Assembly: GCA_900095875.1 (NCBI GenBank) | Contig: LT608311.1 | Span: 2,014,773 to 2,078,772 of the forward strand | DNA from: Caecibacter massiliensis | GTDB lineage: Bacteria; Bacillota; Negativicutes; Veillonellales; Megasphaeraceae | DNA length: 64,000 nucleotides | Reading direction: 5' to 3' | In this document: positions 8,114 through 16,718 of the stretch, piece after piece | Position numbering within the stretch: position 1 is the first letter of the stretch | Layout: each line of letters starts with the position of its first letter | Notes under the pieces: generated by a model | The model's input: the letters and a program-made list of their open reading frames with translations, nothing else | Told to the model about the DNA's origin: nothing | Database searches by the model: none | Translations under genes and position numbers: made by a program

Positions 8114-11100
8114 GTGATTATGAAAAAAAACTATGTAGTAATGGATGGTAACACGGCTGCTGCATATGCTTCCTATGCATTTACAGAAGTTGCTGCTATC
8201 TTCCCGATCACACCTTCTTCTGTTATGGCAGAAAAGGTTGACGAATGGGCTGCAAAAGGAAAGAAGAATATCTTCGGTAATACCGTTGATGTTATCCAGA
8301 TGCAGTCTGAAGCTGGTGCTGCTGGCACATGCCATGGCTCCCTGCAGGCTGGTGCGCTGACCACCACCTATACGGCTGCCCAGGGCCTGCTCCTCATGAT
8401 TCCCCCCATGTTCAAAATTGGCGGTGAATTCCTGCCGGGCGTATTCCACATTGCAGCCCGTACCATCAGCGCTCATGCACTTTCCATTTTCGGCGATCAT
8501 TCTGACGTTATGGCATGTCGTACGACTGGCTTCGGCATGATTATGTCTTCCTCCCCGCAGGAAGCTATGGATCTCGGCTGTGTAGCCCATCTGTCTGCTA
8601 TTGGTGGCCGCTATGCTTTCATGCATGTATTCGACGGATTCCGTACATCCCACGAAATGCAGCGTATCGAAGCCCTTGATTATGATGATCTTGCAAAACT
8701 CGTTGATTATAAACAGCTGGCAGCTTTCCGTAAGAACAGCCTGAACCCGGAACATCCGTACACCCGTGGCACGACTGTTAATCCGGATATCTTCTTCCAG
8801 ACAAAAGAAGGCGCTAACGAAAAAGTCGCAACTATTCCTGATGTCGTTCAGCACTACATGGACGAAATCAACAAATTGACCGGCCGTGATTACAAACTCT
8901 TCAACTACTATGGTGCTGAAGATGCAGAAGAATTGATTGTCATCATGTGTTCTGCTGCTGAAACCGTCCGCGATACTGTCGATTACCTCAATGCCCATGG
9001 CAAAAAGGTCGGCATGATCCAGGTTCATCTCTATCGTCCGTTCTCTGTTAAACATTTTGTCGATGCTATCCCTGCAACGGTTAAGAAAATCGCTGTTATG
9101 GACCGCACCAAAGAATCTGGCAGCGTTGGCGAACCGCTGTATCTCGATGTTCAGACGGCACTTATCCAGTCCGGCCGTACAGATATCACCGTCGTAGGCG
9201 GCCGCTATGGTCTGTCCTCCAAAGATACGACACCTGGCCAGATTGCTGCTGTATACAAAAACCTCGAACAGGATACGCCGAAGAACAATTTCACTATCGG
9301 TATTGTCGATGACGTTACGTTTACATCACTGCCGACGGAAAAATTCCACATCGATTATCCTGGCCAGATTTCTGCAAAAATCTGGGGTCGTGGCGGCGAT
9401 GGTACCGTTGGTGCCAACAAGAACGCCATCACTATTATCGGTCTCGATGCTGATAAATACGCACAGGCATACTTTGCCTATGACTCCATGAAGACTGGTG
9501 GTCTGACACAGTCCCACCTCCGCTTCGGTGACAAACCGATCCATGCAACATATCTCGTAGGCGCTGCTGACTTCGTCGGCTGTCATGCTCCTACATATGT
9601 CAAGAAATACGATACGACGACAGATTTGAAAGATGGCGGCGTATATCTCCTCAACTGCCCGTGGAGTGTCGAAGAACTGGACAAAGAACTTCCGGCTCAG
9701 ATGAAGAAAGACCTCTATAACAAACATGCCCAGTTCTACATCATTGATGCTACGAAACTGGCTGGCGAAATCGGCCTCGGCGACCGTGTAAACTCCATTC
9801 TCCAGGCTGCTTTCTTTAAACTTACGAACGTTATTCCTATCGACGAAGCTGTCGCTGCCATGAAGAGAGGGAATTATAATTCCTACTTCAAGAAGGGCGG
9901 TCAGGAAATCGTAGATAAGAACAACAAAGCTGTCGATATGGGCATTTCCGGCCTTACAAAAGTTGAAATCCCGGCTTCCTGGGCTGATGCAGTAGATGCT
10001 CCGGAACCGCAGAAAGATATGCCTGACTTCGTCCGCGATCTCGTTATTCCCGTTGACCGTCAGCATGGCGATGAACTCCCTGTTTCTATCTTCAAGAAAT
10101 ACGGTGTATTCGATGGCACATGGCAGAACGGCACGACGGCTTATCTGAAACGTGGCGTTGCTATCAATGTTCCTCACTGGAATGCTGAAGTCTGCGCACA
10201 GTGCAACAGCTGCTCCATGGCCTGCCCGCATGCTGCTATCCGTCCGGTCCTCGTAACGGATGCCGAAAAAGCTGATGCTCCGGCTAACTTTGTAACGGTC
10301 CAGGCTAAAGGCAAAGGCCTGGAAAACTACAGCTACCGCATGCAGATTTCTCCGTATGACTGCCTCGGCTGCGGCGTTTGCACGACGGTCTGCCCGATGA
10401 AAGAAAAAGGCGCTCTTACGATGGTTCCGATGCAGGACGAAATCGATCAGCAGGATAACTTCAATGAATATGCAATGAAAGAAAAATATCTTAAGAAAGA
10501 TGTTATCAGCGATGCAAACGTCAAAGCTGCCCAGTTTGCCAAACCGTACTTCGAATTCTCCCCGGCCTGCGCTGGCTGTGCTGAAACGACGTACATCAAG
10601 ATGGTTACACAGCTCTTCGGTTCCCGCATGTACATTGCCAATGCTTCCGGCTGCTCCTCTGCTTATGGCGGATCTCTGCCGATGACTCCGTACTGCAAGG
10701 ACGAACGCGGCTTCGGGCCCTGCTGGGAACAGTCCTTGTTCGAAGACAATGCTGAATTTGCATATGGCTACTTCCACGCTCAGGACGCCATTCAGAAGGA
10801 AATCATTATCCGCCTGAACAGCCTCAAAGAACAGGGCGTATGCGTAGCGGAAATCGATGCATACCTTGCCAACTACAAAGATGGCAAGAAATCCCGTGAA
10901 GTATCGGATGCTCTTCTCGATGCTCTGGAAAAAGCAGAACAGACGGAAGAAGTTAAATTCGTCCTTCAGAACCGCGAATTCGTTTCCAAGAAGTCCGTAT
11001 GGGCTATTGGTGGTGACGGCTGGGCTTATGATATCGGCTTCGGCGGCGTAGACCAGGTAATTGCCCAGAACCGTGATGTCAATATCCTCGTCGTAGATAC

Positions 11101-11644
11101 GGAAGTTTACTCCAACACAGGCGGTCAGTCTTCTAAATCTACACAGACTTCTGCTGTAGCTAAATTCGCTGCAGGCGGTAAAGTCATTAAGAAGAAGGAC
11201 CTCGGTGCCATTGCCATGACTTATGGCTATGTATATGTTGCCCAGGTTGCTATGGGTTACAGCCAGGCTCAGACTCTCCGCGCTATCCGCGAAGCTGAAT
11301 CGTATGATGGCCCGTCCATCGTCATCTGCTACTGCCCGTGCCTGGAACACGGCATCCGCGCCGGTATGGGTACGACACAGCTGGAAATGAAGAAAGCTGT
11401 CGAATGCGGTTACTGGCATCTCTATCGTTTCGATCCGCGTCTGGCTGCACAGGGCAAGAACCCGTTCCAGCTTGATTCTCCGGAACCGGATACGGATAAA
11501 GTTATGGATTACCTCAACGGCGAAAACCGTTACAGAAGACTTAAGATCAACTTCCCTGAACGTGCTGATGCACTGTATAAGAAAGAAGTACAGGATCTTA
11601 AAGATCGTTACAAATACTATGCCAAGATGGCAGGCAGAGAATAA
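8114..11644 (+). CDS. nifJ: Pyruvate:ferredoxin (flavodoxin) oxidoreductase
   Basis: Cytosolic iron-sulfur enzyme that oxidises pyruvate with CoA to acetyl-CoA and CO2, passing electrons to ferredoxin. All domains are fused in one chain of 1176 residues, the usual homodimeric form. Two [4Fe-4S] ferredoxin motifs lie near residues 694 (CAQCNSCSMACP) and 750 (CLGCGVCTTVCP). The thiamine-diphosphate domain has GGDGWAYDIG near 968 followed by DTEVYSNTGGQ. GAAAGGG lies 6 bases before GTG 8114; ATG 8120 is the alternative start two codons later. Codon choice is strongly biased, as in highly expressed genes. It is the main source of reduced ferredoxin for the hydrogenase at 61811-63271. Confidence 0.97.
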   Translation: MIMKKNYVVMDGNTAAAYASYAFTEVAAIFPITPSSVMAEKVDEWAAKGKKNIFGNTVDVIQMQSEAGAAGTCHGSLQAGALTTTYTAAQGLLLMIPPMFKIGGEFLPGVFHIAARTISAHALSIFGDHSDVMACRTTGFGMIMSSSPQEAMDLGCVAHLSAIGGRYAFMHVFDGFRTSHEMQRIEALDYDDLAKLVDYKQLAAFRKNSLNPEHPYTRGTTVNPDIFFQTKEGANEKVATIPDVVQHYMDEINKLTGRDYKLFNYYGAEDAEELIVIMCSAAETVRDTVDYLNAHGKKVGMIQVHLYRPFSVKHFVDAIPATVKKIAVMDRTKESGSVGEPLYLDVQTALIQSGRTDITVVGGRYGLSSKDTTPGQIAAVYKNLEQDTPKNNFTIGIVDDVTFTSLPTEKFHIDYPGQISAKIWGRGGDGTVGANKNAITIIGLDADKYAQAYFAYDSMKTGGLTQSHLRFGDKPIHATYLVGAADFVGCHAPTYVKKYDTTTDLKDGGVYLLNCPWSVEELDKELPAQMKKDLYNKHAQFYIIDATKLAGEIGLGDRVNSILQAAFFKLTNVIPIDEAVAAMKRGNYNSYFKKGGQEIVDKNNKAVDMGISGLTKVEIPASWADAVDAPEPQKDMPDFVRDLVIPVDRQHGDELPVSIFKKYGVFDGTWQNGTTAYLKRGVAINVPHWNAEVCAQCNSCSMACPHAAIRPVLVTDAEKADAPANFVTVQAKGKGLENYSYRMQISPYDCLGCGVCTTVCPMKEKGALTMVPMQDEIDQQDNFNEYAMKEKYLKKDVISDANVKAAQFAKPYFEFSPACAGCAETTYIKMVTQLFGSRMYIANASGCSSAYGGSLPMTPYCKDERGFGPCWEQSLFEDNAEFAYGYFHAQDAIQKEIIIRLNSLKEQGVCVAEIDAYLANYKDGKKSREVSDALLDALEKAEQTEEVKFVLQNREFVSKKSVWAIGGDGWAYDIGFGGVDQVIAQNRDVNILVVDTEVYSNTGGQSSKSTQTSAVAKFAAGGKVIKKKDLGAIAMTYGYVYVAQVAMGYSQAQTLRAIREAESYDGPSIVICYCPCLEHGIRAGMGTTQLEMKKAVECGYWHLYRFDPRLAAQGKNPFQLDSPEPDTDKVMDYLNGENRYRRLKINFPERADALYKKEVQDLKDRYKYYAKMAGRE

Positions 11645-11652
11645 TATTCCTG

Positions 11653-11701
11653 CTAATAGAAAAAAGGATTCAGGCTGCGGCCTGGATCCTTTTTCTATTA
11701 G
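11653..11701 (+). terminator. Long intrinsic terminator after nifJ
   Basis: A long hairpin: CTAATAGAAAAA and the following GGAT segment pair with ATCC and TTTTTCTATTAG, around a GC-rich centre. The stem itself carries the T run, so it can act in both directions. Confidence 0.88.
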
Positions 11702-11712
11702 CGGACACTCTA

Positions 11713-11721
11713 TGATATAAT
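11713..11721 (+). promoter_or_regulatory. Extended -10 promoter for the nuclease gene pair
   Basis: TGATATAAT, a perfect extended -10, lies just after the nifJ terminator and 23 bases before the next start codon. The -35 is weak. Confidence 0.55.
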
Positions 11722-11744
11722 AGTACGTATCAGGAGGTGAGTTC

Positions 11745-12152
11745 ATGATTATCATGACAGTAGTAGACGATCATGGCGGGCTTTGTTTCAATCAGCGCCG
11801 TCAGAGCCAGGACCGGAAATTGCGACAGAGGATGCTGGAAATTGCCGGTACAAAAGGCATCTGGATGGATGCTTATTCTGCGTCCATGTTCACAGAAGCG
11901 GCGGACCGGATCCACGTTGACGACGATTTTTTGAATCAGGCTGGCCAGGGCGATTTCTGCTTTGTTGAAGATAAGGCAGTCCTTCCCTATGCAGATCGTA
12001 TCGAAAAAATCATTCTTTTCCGCTGGAACAGGGCCTATCCGTCTGACATGTATTTTGATATTACCCTGGAAAGTCCCTGGAGGTTGCAGGAAAGTCATGA
12101 CTTTTCGGGATTTTCCCATGATACTATTACAGAAGAGGTATATGCAAAATGA
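11745..12152 (+). CDS. Conserved protein of unknown function, paired with a secreted nuclease
   Basis: A 135-residue soluble protein with no signal peptide or membrane segment. Noticeable features are the opening TVVDDHGGLCFNQRRQSQDR, the acidic HVDDDFL, and the aromatic segment FRWNRAYPSDMYFD. I recognise the pattern as a family found in anaerobic Firmicutes, but know no established function. An AGGAGGT site precedes ATG 11745. Its stop overlaps the start of the nuclease gene by 4 bases, so the two are co-translated. A role tied to the nuclease (for example protection or folding) is possible but is only an inference from position. Confidence 0.75.
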   Translation: MIIMTVVDDHGGLCFNQRRQSQDRKLRQRMLEIAGTKGIWMDAYSASMFTEAADRIHVDDDFLNQAGQGDFCFVEDKAVLPYADRIEKIILFRWNRAYPSDMYFDITLESPWRLQESHDFSGFSHDTITEEVYAK

Positions 12153-12883
12153 GACATCTGACCAAGATACTGATGGTGCTGCTGCTTGCCTTTTGCCTTA
12201 TTCTTACGGCTTGCGGACAGTCACAGAAGACATCGTCGCATGAAAATCAGGTACAGAATCAGACTGTACAAGTTAAGGGAAATAAGGAAGAATCGTTTGA
12301 TCTTTCTAACATTCCGGCATTTTCAGGGAAGCCGTATGTTGTCATCCATAATAATGTTCCTGATTTTCCTGACAAAGACAAGACGAAGAAATCTTTTGAA
12401 AGGTACAGTGAGCTTGATTCACTGGGACGCTGCGGTCCGGCCTATGCCAATATAGGAAAAGATCTTATGCCTACCAAAAAAAGGGGTGCCATAGGCAGTG
12501 TCAAACCAAGCGGATGGCATCTGGCCAAGTATGATAATGTCGATGGGAAATATCTGTACAACCGCTGTCACCTTATTGGATATCAGTTGACAGCAGAAAA
12601 TGCCAATCCTAAAAATCTGATCACAGGTACGCGGTATCTCAACGTCGAAGGTATGCTTCCTTTTGAAAATATGGTAGCCGATTACATTAAAGAAACGAAT
12701 CATCACGTTTTGTACCGGGTAACTCCCATTTTTTCCGGCAATGATCTCGTTGCCCGCGGGGTACAAATGGAGGCATGGTCGGTAGAAGACAAGGGGGCTG
12801 GCATCAAGTTCAATGTCTTTGTCTATAATAACCAGCCAGGGATTACCATCGATTATAAAACTGGCAATAGTAAGAAACAGTGA
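12149..12883 (+). CDS. DNA/RNA non-specific endonuclease, predicted lipoprotein
   Basis: A 244-residue exported nuclease. The N-terminus is a lipoprotein signal with lipobox LTAC, giving lipidated Cys22. The beta-beta-alpha-metal nuclease core has NRCH at residues 138-141, in place of the DRGH of classical members, with His141 as the expected general base. The metal-binding Asn region follows in NANPKNLITGTRYLN. The enzyme should act outside the cytoplasmic membrane on DNA or RNA, for nutrient scavenging or DNA uptake. Its ATG overlaps the upstream stop (ATGA). The hairpin at 12890 ends the unit. Confidence 0.88.
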   Translation: MRHLTKILMVLLLAFCLILTACGQSQKTSSHENQVQNQTVQVKGNKEESFDLSNIPAFSGKPYVVIHNNVPDFPDKDKTKKSFERYSELDSLGRCGPAYANIGKDLMPTKKRGAIGSVKPSGWHLAKYDNVDGKYLYNRCHLIGYQLTAENANPKNLITGTRYLNVEGMLPFENMVADYIKETNHHVLYRVTPIFSGNDLVARGVQMEAWSVEDKGAGIKFNVFVYNNQPGITIDYKTGNSKKQ

Positions 12884-12889
12884 AATGCG

Positions 12890-12933
12890 GAGCTGTCACA
12901 CCAGGATATCCCTGATGGGGCAGCTCTTTATTA
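12890..12933 (+). terminator. Terminator after the nuclease gene
   Basis: GAGCTG pairs with CAGCTC, with an inner CCAGGATATCCCTG fold; TTTATTAT follows. Confidence 0.7.
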
Positions 12934-13034
12934 TGAAATCATATTTGTCTGTTTTGTTGTATGCGGCCAGACAGGGTATACGTAAGGCAACATAGATAAT
13001 TGATATATTAGTATGCTAAGATACTGATTTTTTC

Positions 13035-13062
13035 TGGACAAACATCATAAATATACTATAAT
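13035..13062 (+). promoter_or_regulatory. Sigma-A promoter for the AEC permease
   Basis: TGGACA (13035-13040), 16-base spacer, TATAAT (13057-13062). Confidence 0.65.
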
Positions 13063-13105
13063 AGCTAATGTGATTTCATCAATTTTCCGGGAGGACGAGA
13101 CTCGT

Positions 13106-14062
13106 ATGGCCTTTACAGCATCGATAGAAAGTATTATTCCTATATTACTCATTATTCTGACGGGATATGTGCTGGAGAAGAAACAGTATTTGTCCGATTC
13201 CTTTGGCAATGATATTTCAAAAATCATCATGAATATTGCATTGCCGGCTGCTGTTTTCGTATCTATGATGAAATACATGTCCCTCAGTATGGTGCGCCAA
13301 TTGTCAGAAGGGTTTACACTGGTCGCTGTCGGAGTGATCGCCTGGTATGTCCTGGGCTGGATCTGGGCCCGCATGACGCATGTTCCGGCTGGCCGTCATG
13401 GCAGTTTTGTTGCGGCTGTAGCGAATACGAATACTTTATTTATCGGCTGGCCTCTCAATATGGCCTTATTCGGTGAAGAAGCCATGCCGTATTTTCTGGC
13501 ATATTTTCTGTTTTGCAATACGTCCTGCTGGACAATTGGGGCATTTCTCGTGGCAGACGATCCATCCGATGCGGCGGGCACAGAAAGACGGCATTTTAAT
13601 CTGAAAAAGCTTTGTCCGCCACCTCTTACCAGTTGTCTGATTGCCTTTCTCTTTTTGCTGGCAGATATATCCGTTCCGGCCCCGGTGATGACGGCAGCTG
13701 GTTATATCGGCAGCCTGGTTACCCCCTTATCCCTGTTGTACATTGGACTGGCCCTGGCTAAGGCCGGGGTGGGCAATATTTCCTTTGACAGAGATACCAT
13801 TGCCGGGTTTACAGGCCGTCTGATTCTGGCACCGGCCGTCATGGCGGTCGTGCTTATCGCTGGCCAGGACCTGTTAGGCCCTATGCCGGCATTGGAATTT
13901 GATACCTACATCGTCCAGTCTTCCCTGCCTATCATGGCGGTACTGCCGATTCTTGCCAATGAAGCCCATGGTGACGTACGGTACGCGACAGGCATTGTGA
14001 CGGCCAGTACGGTATTGTTTGCAGCAGTCATACCGGTCATCGTGTATGCACTGGGCGTGTAA
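13106..14062 (+). CDS. AEC-family (auxin efflux carrier type) transporter
   Basis: An integral membrane protein of 318 residues with about ten hydrophobic segments in two halves, typical of the bacterial AEC family. Members move small organic acids such as malate or malonate, or amino acids; the substrate cannot be read from the sequence. The motif GFVVAAVANTNTLFIGWPLN-like region (residues about 95-115) and the PLSLLYIGLALAKAG segment in the second half are family hallmarks. The start is ATG 13106 with GGGAGGA 10 bases upstream; an earlier in-frame GTG at 13070 lacks a ribosome site. It is a single-gene unit. Confidence 0.88.
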   Translation: MAFTASIESIIPILLIILTGYVLEKKQYLSDSFGNDISKIIMNIALPAAVFVSMMKYMSLSMVRQLSEGFTLVAVGVIAWYVLGWIWARMTHVPAGRHGSFVAAVANTNTLFIGWPLNMALFGEEAMPYFLAYFLFCNTSCWTIGAFLVADDPSDAAGTERRHFNLKKLCPPPLTSCLIAFLFLLADISVPAPVMTAAGYIGSLVTPLSLLYIGLALAKAGVGNISFDRDTIAGFTGRLILAPAVMAVVLIAGQDLLGPMPALEFDTYIVQSSLPIMAVLPILANEAHGDVRYATGIVTASTVLFAAVIPVIVYALGV

Positions 14063-14070
14063 GACAAAAT

Positions 14071-14127
14071 AAGAGAGGAGTCTCTCGTGAAAACTGTGAT
14101 TTTCATGAGAGGCTCCTCTCTTGTTTT
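14071..14127. terminator. Bidirectional terminator between the AEC gene and brnQ
   Basis: AAGAGAGGAG...CTCTC pairs with GAGAG...CTCCTCTCTT over a long stem. A TTGTTTT tail lies on the plus side, between convergent stops. Confidence 0.85.
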
Positions 14128-14147
14128 CAACTTTTTATCAGAACATT

Positions 14148-15497
14148 TCAAGCTTCATCGGGTAACGTTTCCGGCTTCTTTAGAATTGCAGCTGCAATCA
14201 GGCCGACGACGAATCCGGTGAGGGCAAAGATGATCCAGCCGAGACCGATAGCCTGGAAGGGAACATAGGTGTTCATCAACTCAGATAACGATCCAAGGGG
14301 AACACCGGCTGTTTCTAATCCGCTGATAAGGGCGGAGAAACAAGTGAACCCTATGGTAGAAATGTAGACGATGCGGTTTCCATTAAACACATTGTGCATG
14401 AACGTGAGGAATATCGTTGCCACCGTAAGCGGGTAGAGGAACATCAGGACCGGAATGGCTGTCTTGATAATCGTCAGCAGACCAAATGTGCCAATCAGGA
14501 AAGAGATAATGGTAAAGCCCCGCAGATAGGCTGTATAACTGATGCGGTCATAAATTTCATTGAAGAAGGTAGCACACGATGTGAGAAGGCCGATACTGGT
14601 GGATAAGCAGGCTAAGAGGACGATGACCGCCAAGAGGATTGCACCGGCATTACCAAAAAGTATCAGGGCACTGTTGGCAAGGACGGGAGCACCGGTTTCC
14701 AGGATTCCCAGTGCCTGCACACTCGTTGCGCCGAGGTCAGCAATGAATACATAGACGAATCCCAGGCAGGCTGCTGCCAGAAGACCGGCTTTAAAAACAT
14801 CCCGTGTCACCTTCTGCGGTGTATCAGCGCCGTTTTCTTTGACGAATTTAATGACTAAAATAGCGAATACGAAGGAGCCCATGGCATCCATAGTGCCGTA
14901 TCCGTCGATGAAACCCTGAACGGCAGCCATGCTGGCTGTAGCGTAATGAGCAGTTGGAGCCTGAGGGACACCCATCGGGGTGAGATAGGATTTTAAAATC
15001 AACATGACGATTGTTACCAGCAGACATGGTGTCAGGATTTTGCCGATGCGATCGACCAGTTTGGACGGGTTGGCAGACAGCCAATAGGAAATAATGAAGA
15101 ATAGTACCAGGAAGGCTGTCATTTCCATATCAGAACCGCCACTATTCAGGAAAGGCCGTACAGCGATTTCATAGGATACACTGCCTGTACGGGGAATACA
15201 GAACCAGGGACCGATGGTCAGATATACTACGACGGAAAATACGAGACCGTATTTAAGCCCTACGCGGCTTGCCAGCTGGCGCAGGTCTTCACAGCCCGAA
15301 TATCCCATGGCAAGTACACCGGCCAGCGGAAGTCCTACCCCGCTGATGATGAAGCCCAGAACGGACCACCAGACGTTATAACCGGCATTTTGTCCCATCG
15401 ATGACGGGAAAATCAGGTTGCCGGCACCAAAGAATAATGCAAACAACATAAGACCAATAGCAATGACTCTGGAACTTTGATTACTACCCTTACTCAT
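14148..15497 (-). CDS. brnQ: Branched-chain amino acid:cation symporter
   Basis: LIVCS-family secondary transporter that imports leucine, isoleucine and valine with Na+ or H+. It has 449 residues and about twelve membrane helices. The N-terminal segment FALFFGAGNLIFP (around residues 20-32) is the family signature. The gene reads leftward from a strong GGGAGG site, with the ATG at 15497. A leader of about 220 bases with long-range pairing and a small upstream reading frame precedes it, suggesting post-initiation control. Its end meets the AEC permease gene at a shared terminator. Confidence 0.95.
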   Translation of the reverse strand: MSKGSNQSSRVIAIGLMLFALFFGAGNLIFPSSMGQNAGYNVWWSVLGFIISGVGLPLAGVLAMGYSGCEDLRQLASRVGLKYGLVFSVVVYLTIGPWFCIPRTGSVSYEIAVRPFLNSGGSDMEMTAFLVLFFIISYWLSANPSKLVDRIGKILTPCLLVTIVMLILKSYLTPMGVPQAPTAHYATASMAAVQGFIDGYGTMDAMGSFVFAILVIKFVKENGADTPQKVTRDVFKAGLLAAACLGFVYVFIADLGATSVQALGILETGAPVLANSALILFGNAGAILLAVIVLLACLSTSIGLLTSCATFFNEIYDRISYTAYLRGFTIISFLIGTFGLLTIIKTAIPVLMFLYPLTVATIFLTFMHNVFNGNRIVYISTIGFTCFSALISGLETAGVPLGSLSELMNTYVPFQAIGLGWIIFALTGFVVGLIAAAILKKPETLPDEA

Positions 15498-15702
15498 ACA
15501 TCATACCTCCCATCGGATGCGGAGAATAAAGATGCGCTTCCTGTAACTGAAATCCCGTCCAGCTGTACTGATTAAAAATGGTTGCACACAAATATAGGCC
15601 CAAACTATACCTGCGCTTTATGAGCTCACATTTTTTAGCAGATGTAAAATAATAACTGGTACATTTCTTATTCTCCGCTACTGTAAATTTTAATAGAACC
15701 AT
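15490..15702 (-). CDS. Possible upstream leader reading frame before brnQ
   Basis: A 70-codon frame starts at the ATG at 15702, with AAAGG 8 bases upstream, and ends 8 bases inside brnQ. It opens MVLLKF, so Val and Leu codons come immediately after the start. The start codon lies in the loop of a perfect 10-bp hairpin (15683-15692 / 15702-15711). The predicted peptide resembles no family I know and could be meaningless. It is listed because its ribosome site, its overlap with brnQ and its early Val-Leu-Leu codons would suit translational coupling or attenuation. I cannot tell real translation from chance. Confidence 0.3.
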   Translation of the reverse strand: MVLLKFTVAENKKCTSYYFTSAKKCELIKRRYSLGLYLCATIFNQYSWTGFQLQEAHLYSPHPMGGMMYE

Positions 15703-15711
15703 AAAATTTAC
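15519..15711 (-). promoter_or_regulatory. Structured brnQ leader RNA
   Basis: The leader runs from about 15718 down to 15498. A perfect 11-bp pair joins GCGGAGAATAA at its 5' side (15678-15668 on the minus strand) to TTATTCTCCGC just before the brnQ ribosome site (15529-15519). A separate 10-bp hairpin lies at 15683-15711. There is no T-box sequence and no riboswitch class that I recognise. The pairing next to the GGGAGG site could control ribosome access. Confidence 0.55.
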
Positions 15712-15724
15712 CTTTTATGACCTA

Positions 15725-15752
15725 AGTATATCATAAAAAAGAAAAAAATCAA
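15725..15752 (-). promoter_or_regulatory. brnQ promoter
   Basis: On the minus strand, TTGATT (15752-15747), 16-base spacer, TATACT (15730-15725), with the extended -10 form TGATATACT. It places the transcript start near 15718. Confidence 0.6.
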
Positions 15753-15820
15753 CGACGTAAAATTAAAAATATTAATAACGAAAATATAAAAAATTAAAAT
15801 TTGATGAGTAAACCGGCGAT

Positions 15821-15860
15821 TTGTCAATGCTTTGACTGCCTATGATATAATATATATAAG
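15821..15860 (+). promoter_or_regulatory. Promoter for the 15919 membrane protein
   Basis: Two overlapping solutions: TTGACT (15832-15837), 17 bases, TATAAG (15855-15860); or TTGTCA (15821-15826) with the perfect extended -10 TGATATAAT (15843-15851). It diverges from the brnQ promoter; the AT-rich stretch 15731-15820 between them holds no gene that I can see. Confidence 0.6.
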
Positions 15861-15918
15861 TTCTATTTATAAATTCCATGACGAAACCATATATTCTCAT
15901 GAAAAGGAGTTTCTGTAT

Positions 15919-16518
15919 ATGAAAATAAAAAATGTTGCTATTTCTATTGCCATCAGTGTATTTTGTCTGACCGCCGCACCTGTTTTTACCCATTCAGATG
16001 TAGTCTGGGCTGCTAAAGGTGGGATTTCTGTCAAGTCAGCACCTCGTACGGCACCGGCGATGACGAAGCCGGCAAGTAATACGGGAAATACGACAAGGCA
16101 GGCTCCTAAATCAGAAACTGGCACTACCAATACCCGACAGCAGGCTAAAACAGCTGGTAACGGAGCAGGCACGGCCGCATCACAGACTTCACGATGGGGG
16201 AATACGCTCCGTAACATAGGATTCCTGGCAGGAGGTATGTTCCTGGGGAGTATGCTGGCCGGCCTTTTAGGATGGGGCAGTATGGGAATCTTATCAACTA
16301 TTCTGGGGCTGTTCATGAATCTTCTCCTGTTCATGGCATTGATTGCAGCCGTGCGCTGGTTATGGCATAAGATTCGCGGGAAAGATCATTCGGCAGATGC
16401 CTCGTACCGCCGGGGATATGAAGCAGCGATGCGTGATAAAAATAACAGGCATTCCTATACGATCGATGTGACACCGATAGACGAAACAGAAAACAAAAAG
16501 CATGACAAAAAATCATAA
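15919..16518 (+). CDS. Exported/membrane protein with low-complexity linker, unknown function
   Basis: A 199-residue protein. It has an N-terminal signal peptide (residues 1 to about 31, ending VVWAA), a Ser/Thr/Ala/Gln-rich linker to about residue 95, and a glycine-rich hydrophobic hairpin (about 105-150: GFLAGGMFLGSMLAGLL, then a longer apolar helix). It ends in a basic, hydrophilic tail of about 45 residues. The layout recalls the N-terminal half of bacterial Tim44-like-domain proteins, but the Tim44 domain itself is absent. AAAGGAG lies just upstream of ATG 15919. It is a single gene with its own promoter; the function is unknown. Confidence 0.75.
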   Translation: MKIKNVAISIAISVFCLTAAPVFTHSDVVWAAKGGISVKSAPRTAPAMTKPASNTGNTTRQAPKSETGTTNTRQQAKTAGNGAGTAASQTSRWGNTLRNIGFLAGGMFLGSMLAGLLGWGSMGILSTILGLFMNLLLFMALIAAVRWLWHKIRGKDHSADASYRRGYEAAMRDKNNRHSYTIDVTPIDETENKKHDKKS

Positions 16519-16671
16519 GCATTGGTATAAGATGCATTTAGAGAGATAAATATTCGAGATTATACGATTAACTTGCGTTTTGTGTGTATTAAAATTCATT
16601 CTTATTTTGAATTACAAATGATTACTCATTTACAAATCAAAAGGACAGGCCTATCATATACGTATAGAGAT

Positions 16672-16689
16672 TTGTGAACTCTGTAACAT
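16672..16689 (+). promoter_or_regulatory. Rex-like operator before the 2-hydroxyacid dehydrogenase gene
   Basis: TTGTGAA, 4 bases, GTAACAT fits the Rex consensus TTGTGAA-N4-TTCACAA at 11 of 14 positions. It lies 30 bases before the start codon, where a repressor could block transcription. Confidence 0.45.
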
Positions 16690-16718
16690 AATTTTCTGCG
16701 AGAAAAGAGGAATTTATC

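Noticed and set aside
9326-11755. 809-codon open frame on the strand opposite nifJ
   Set aside because: nifJ is complete and in a recognised family. Its biased codon use removes antisense stop codons, and the opposite protein resembles nothing and has no ribosome site.
15498-15760. brnQ leader as a T-box
   Set aside because: There is no GGTGGTACCGCG-type sequence and no terminator/antiterminator pair.
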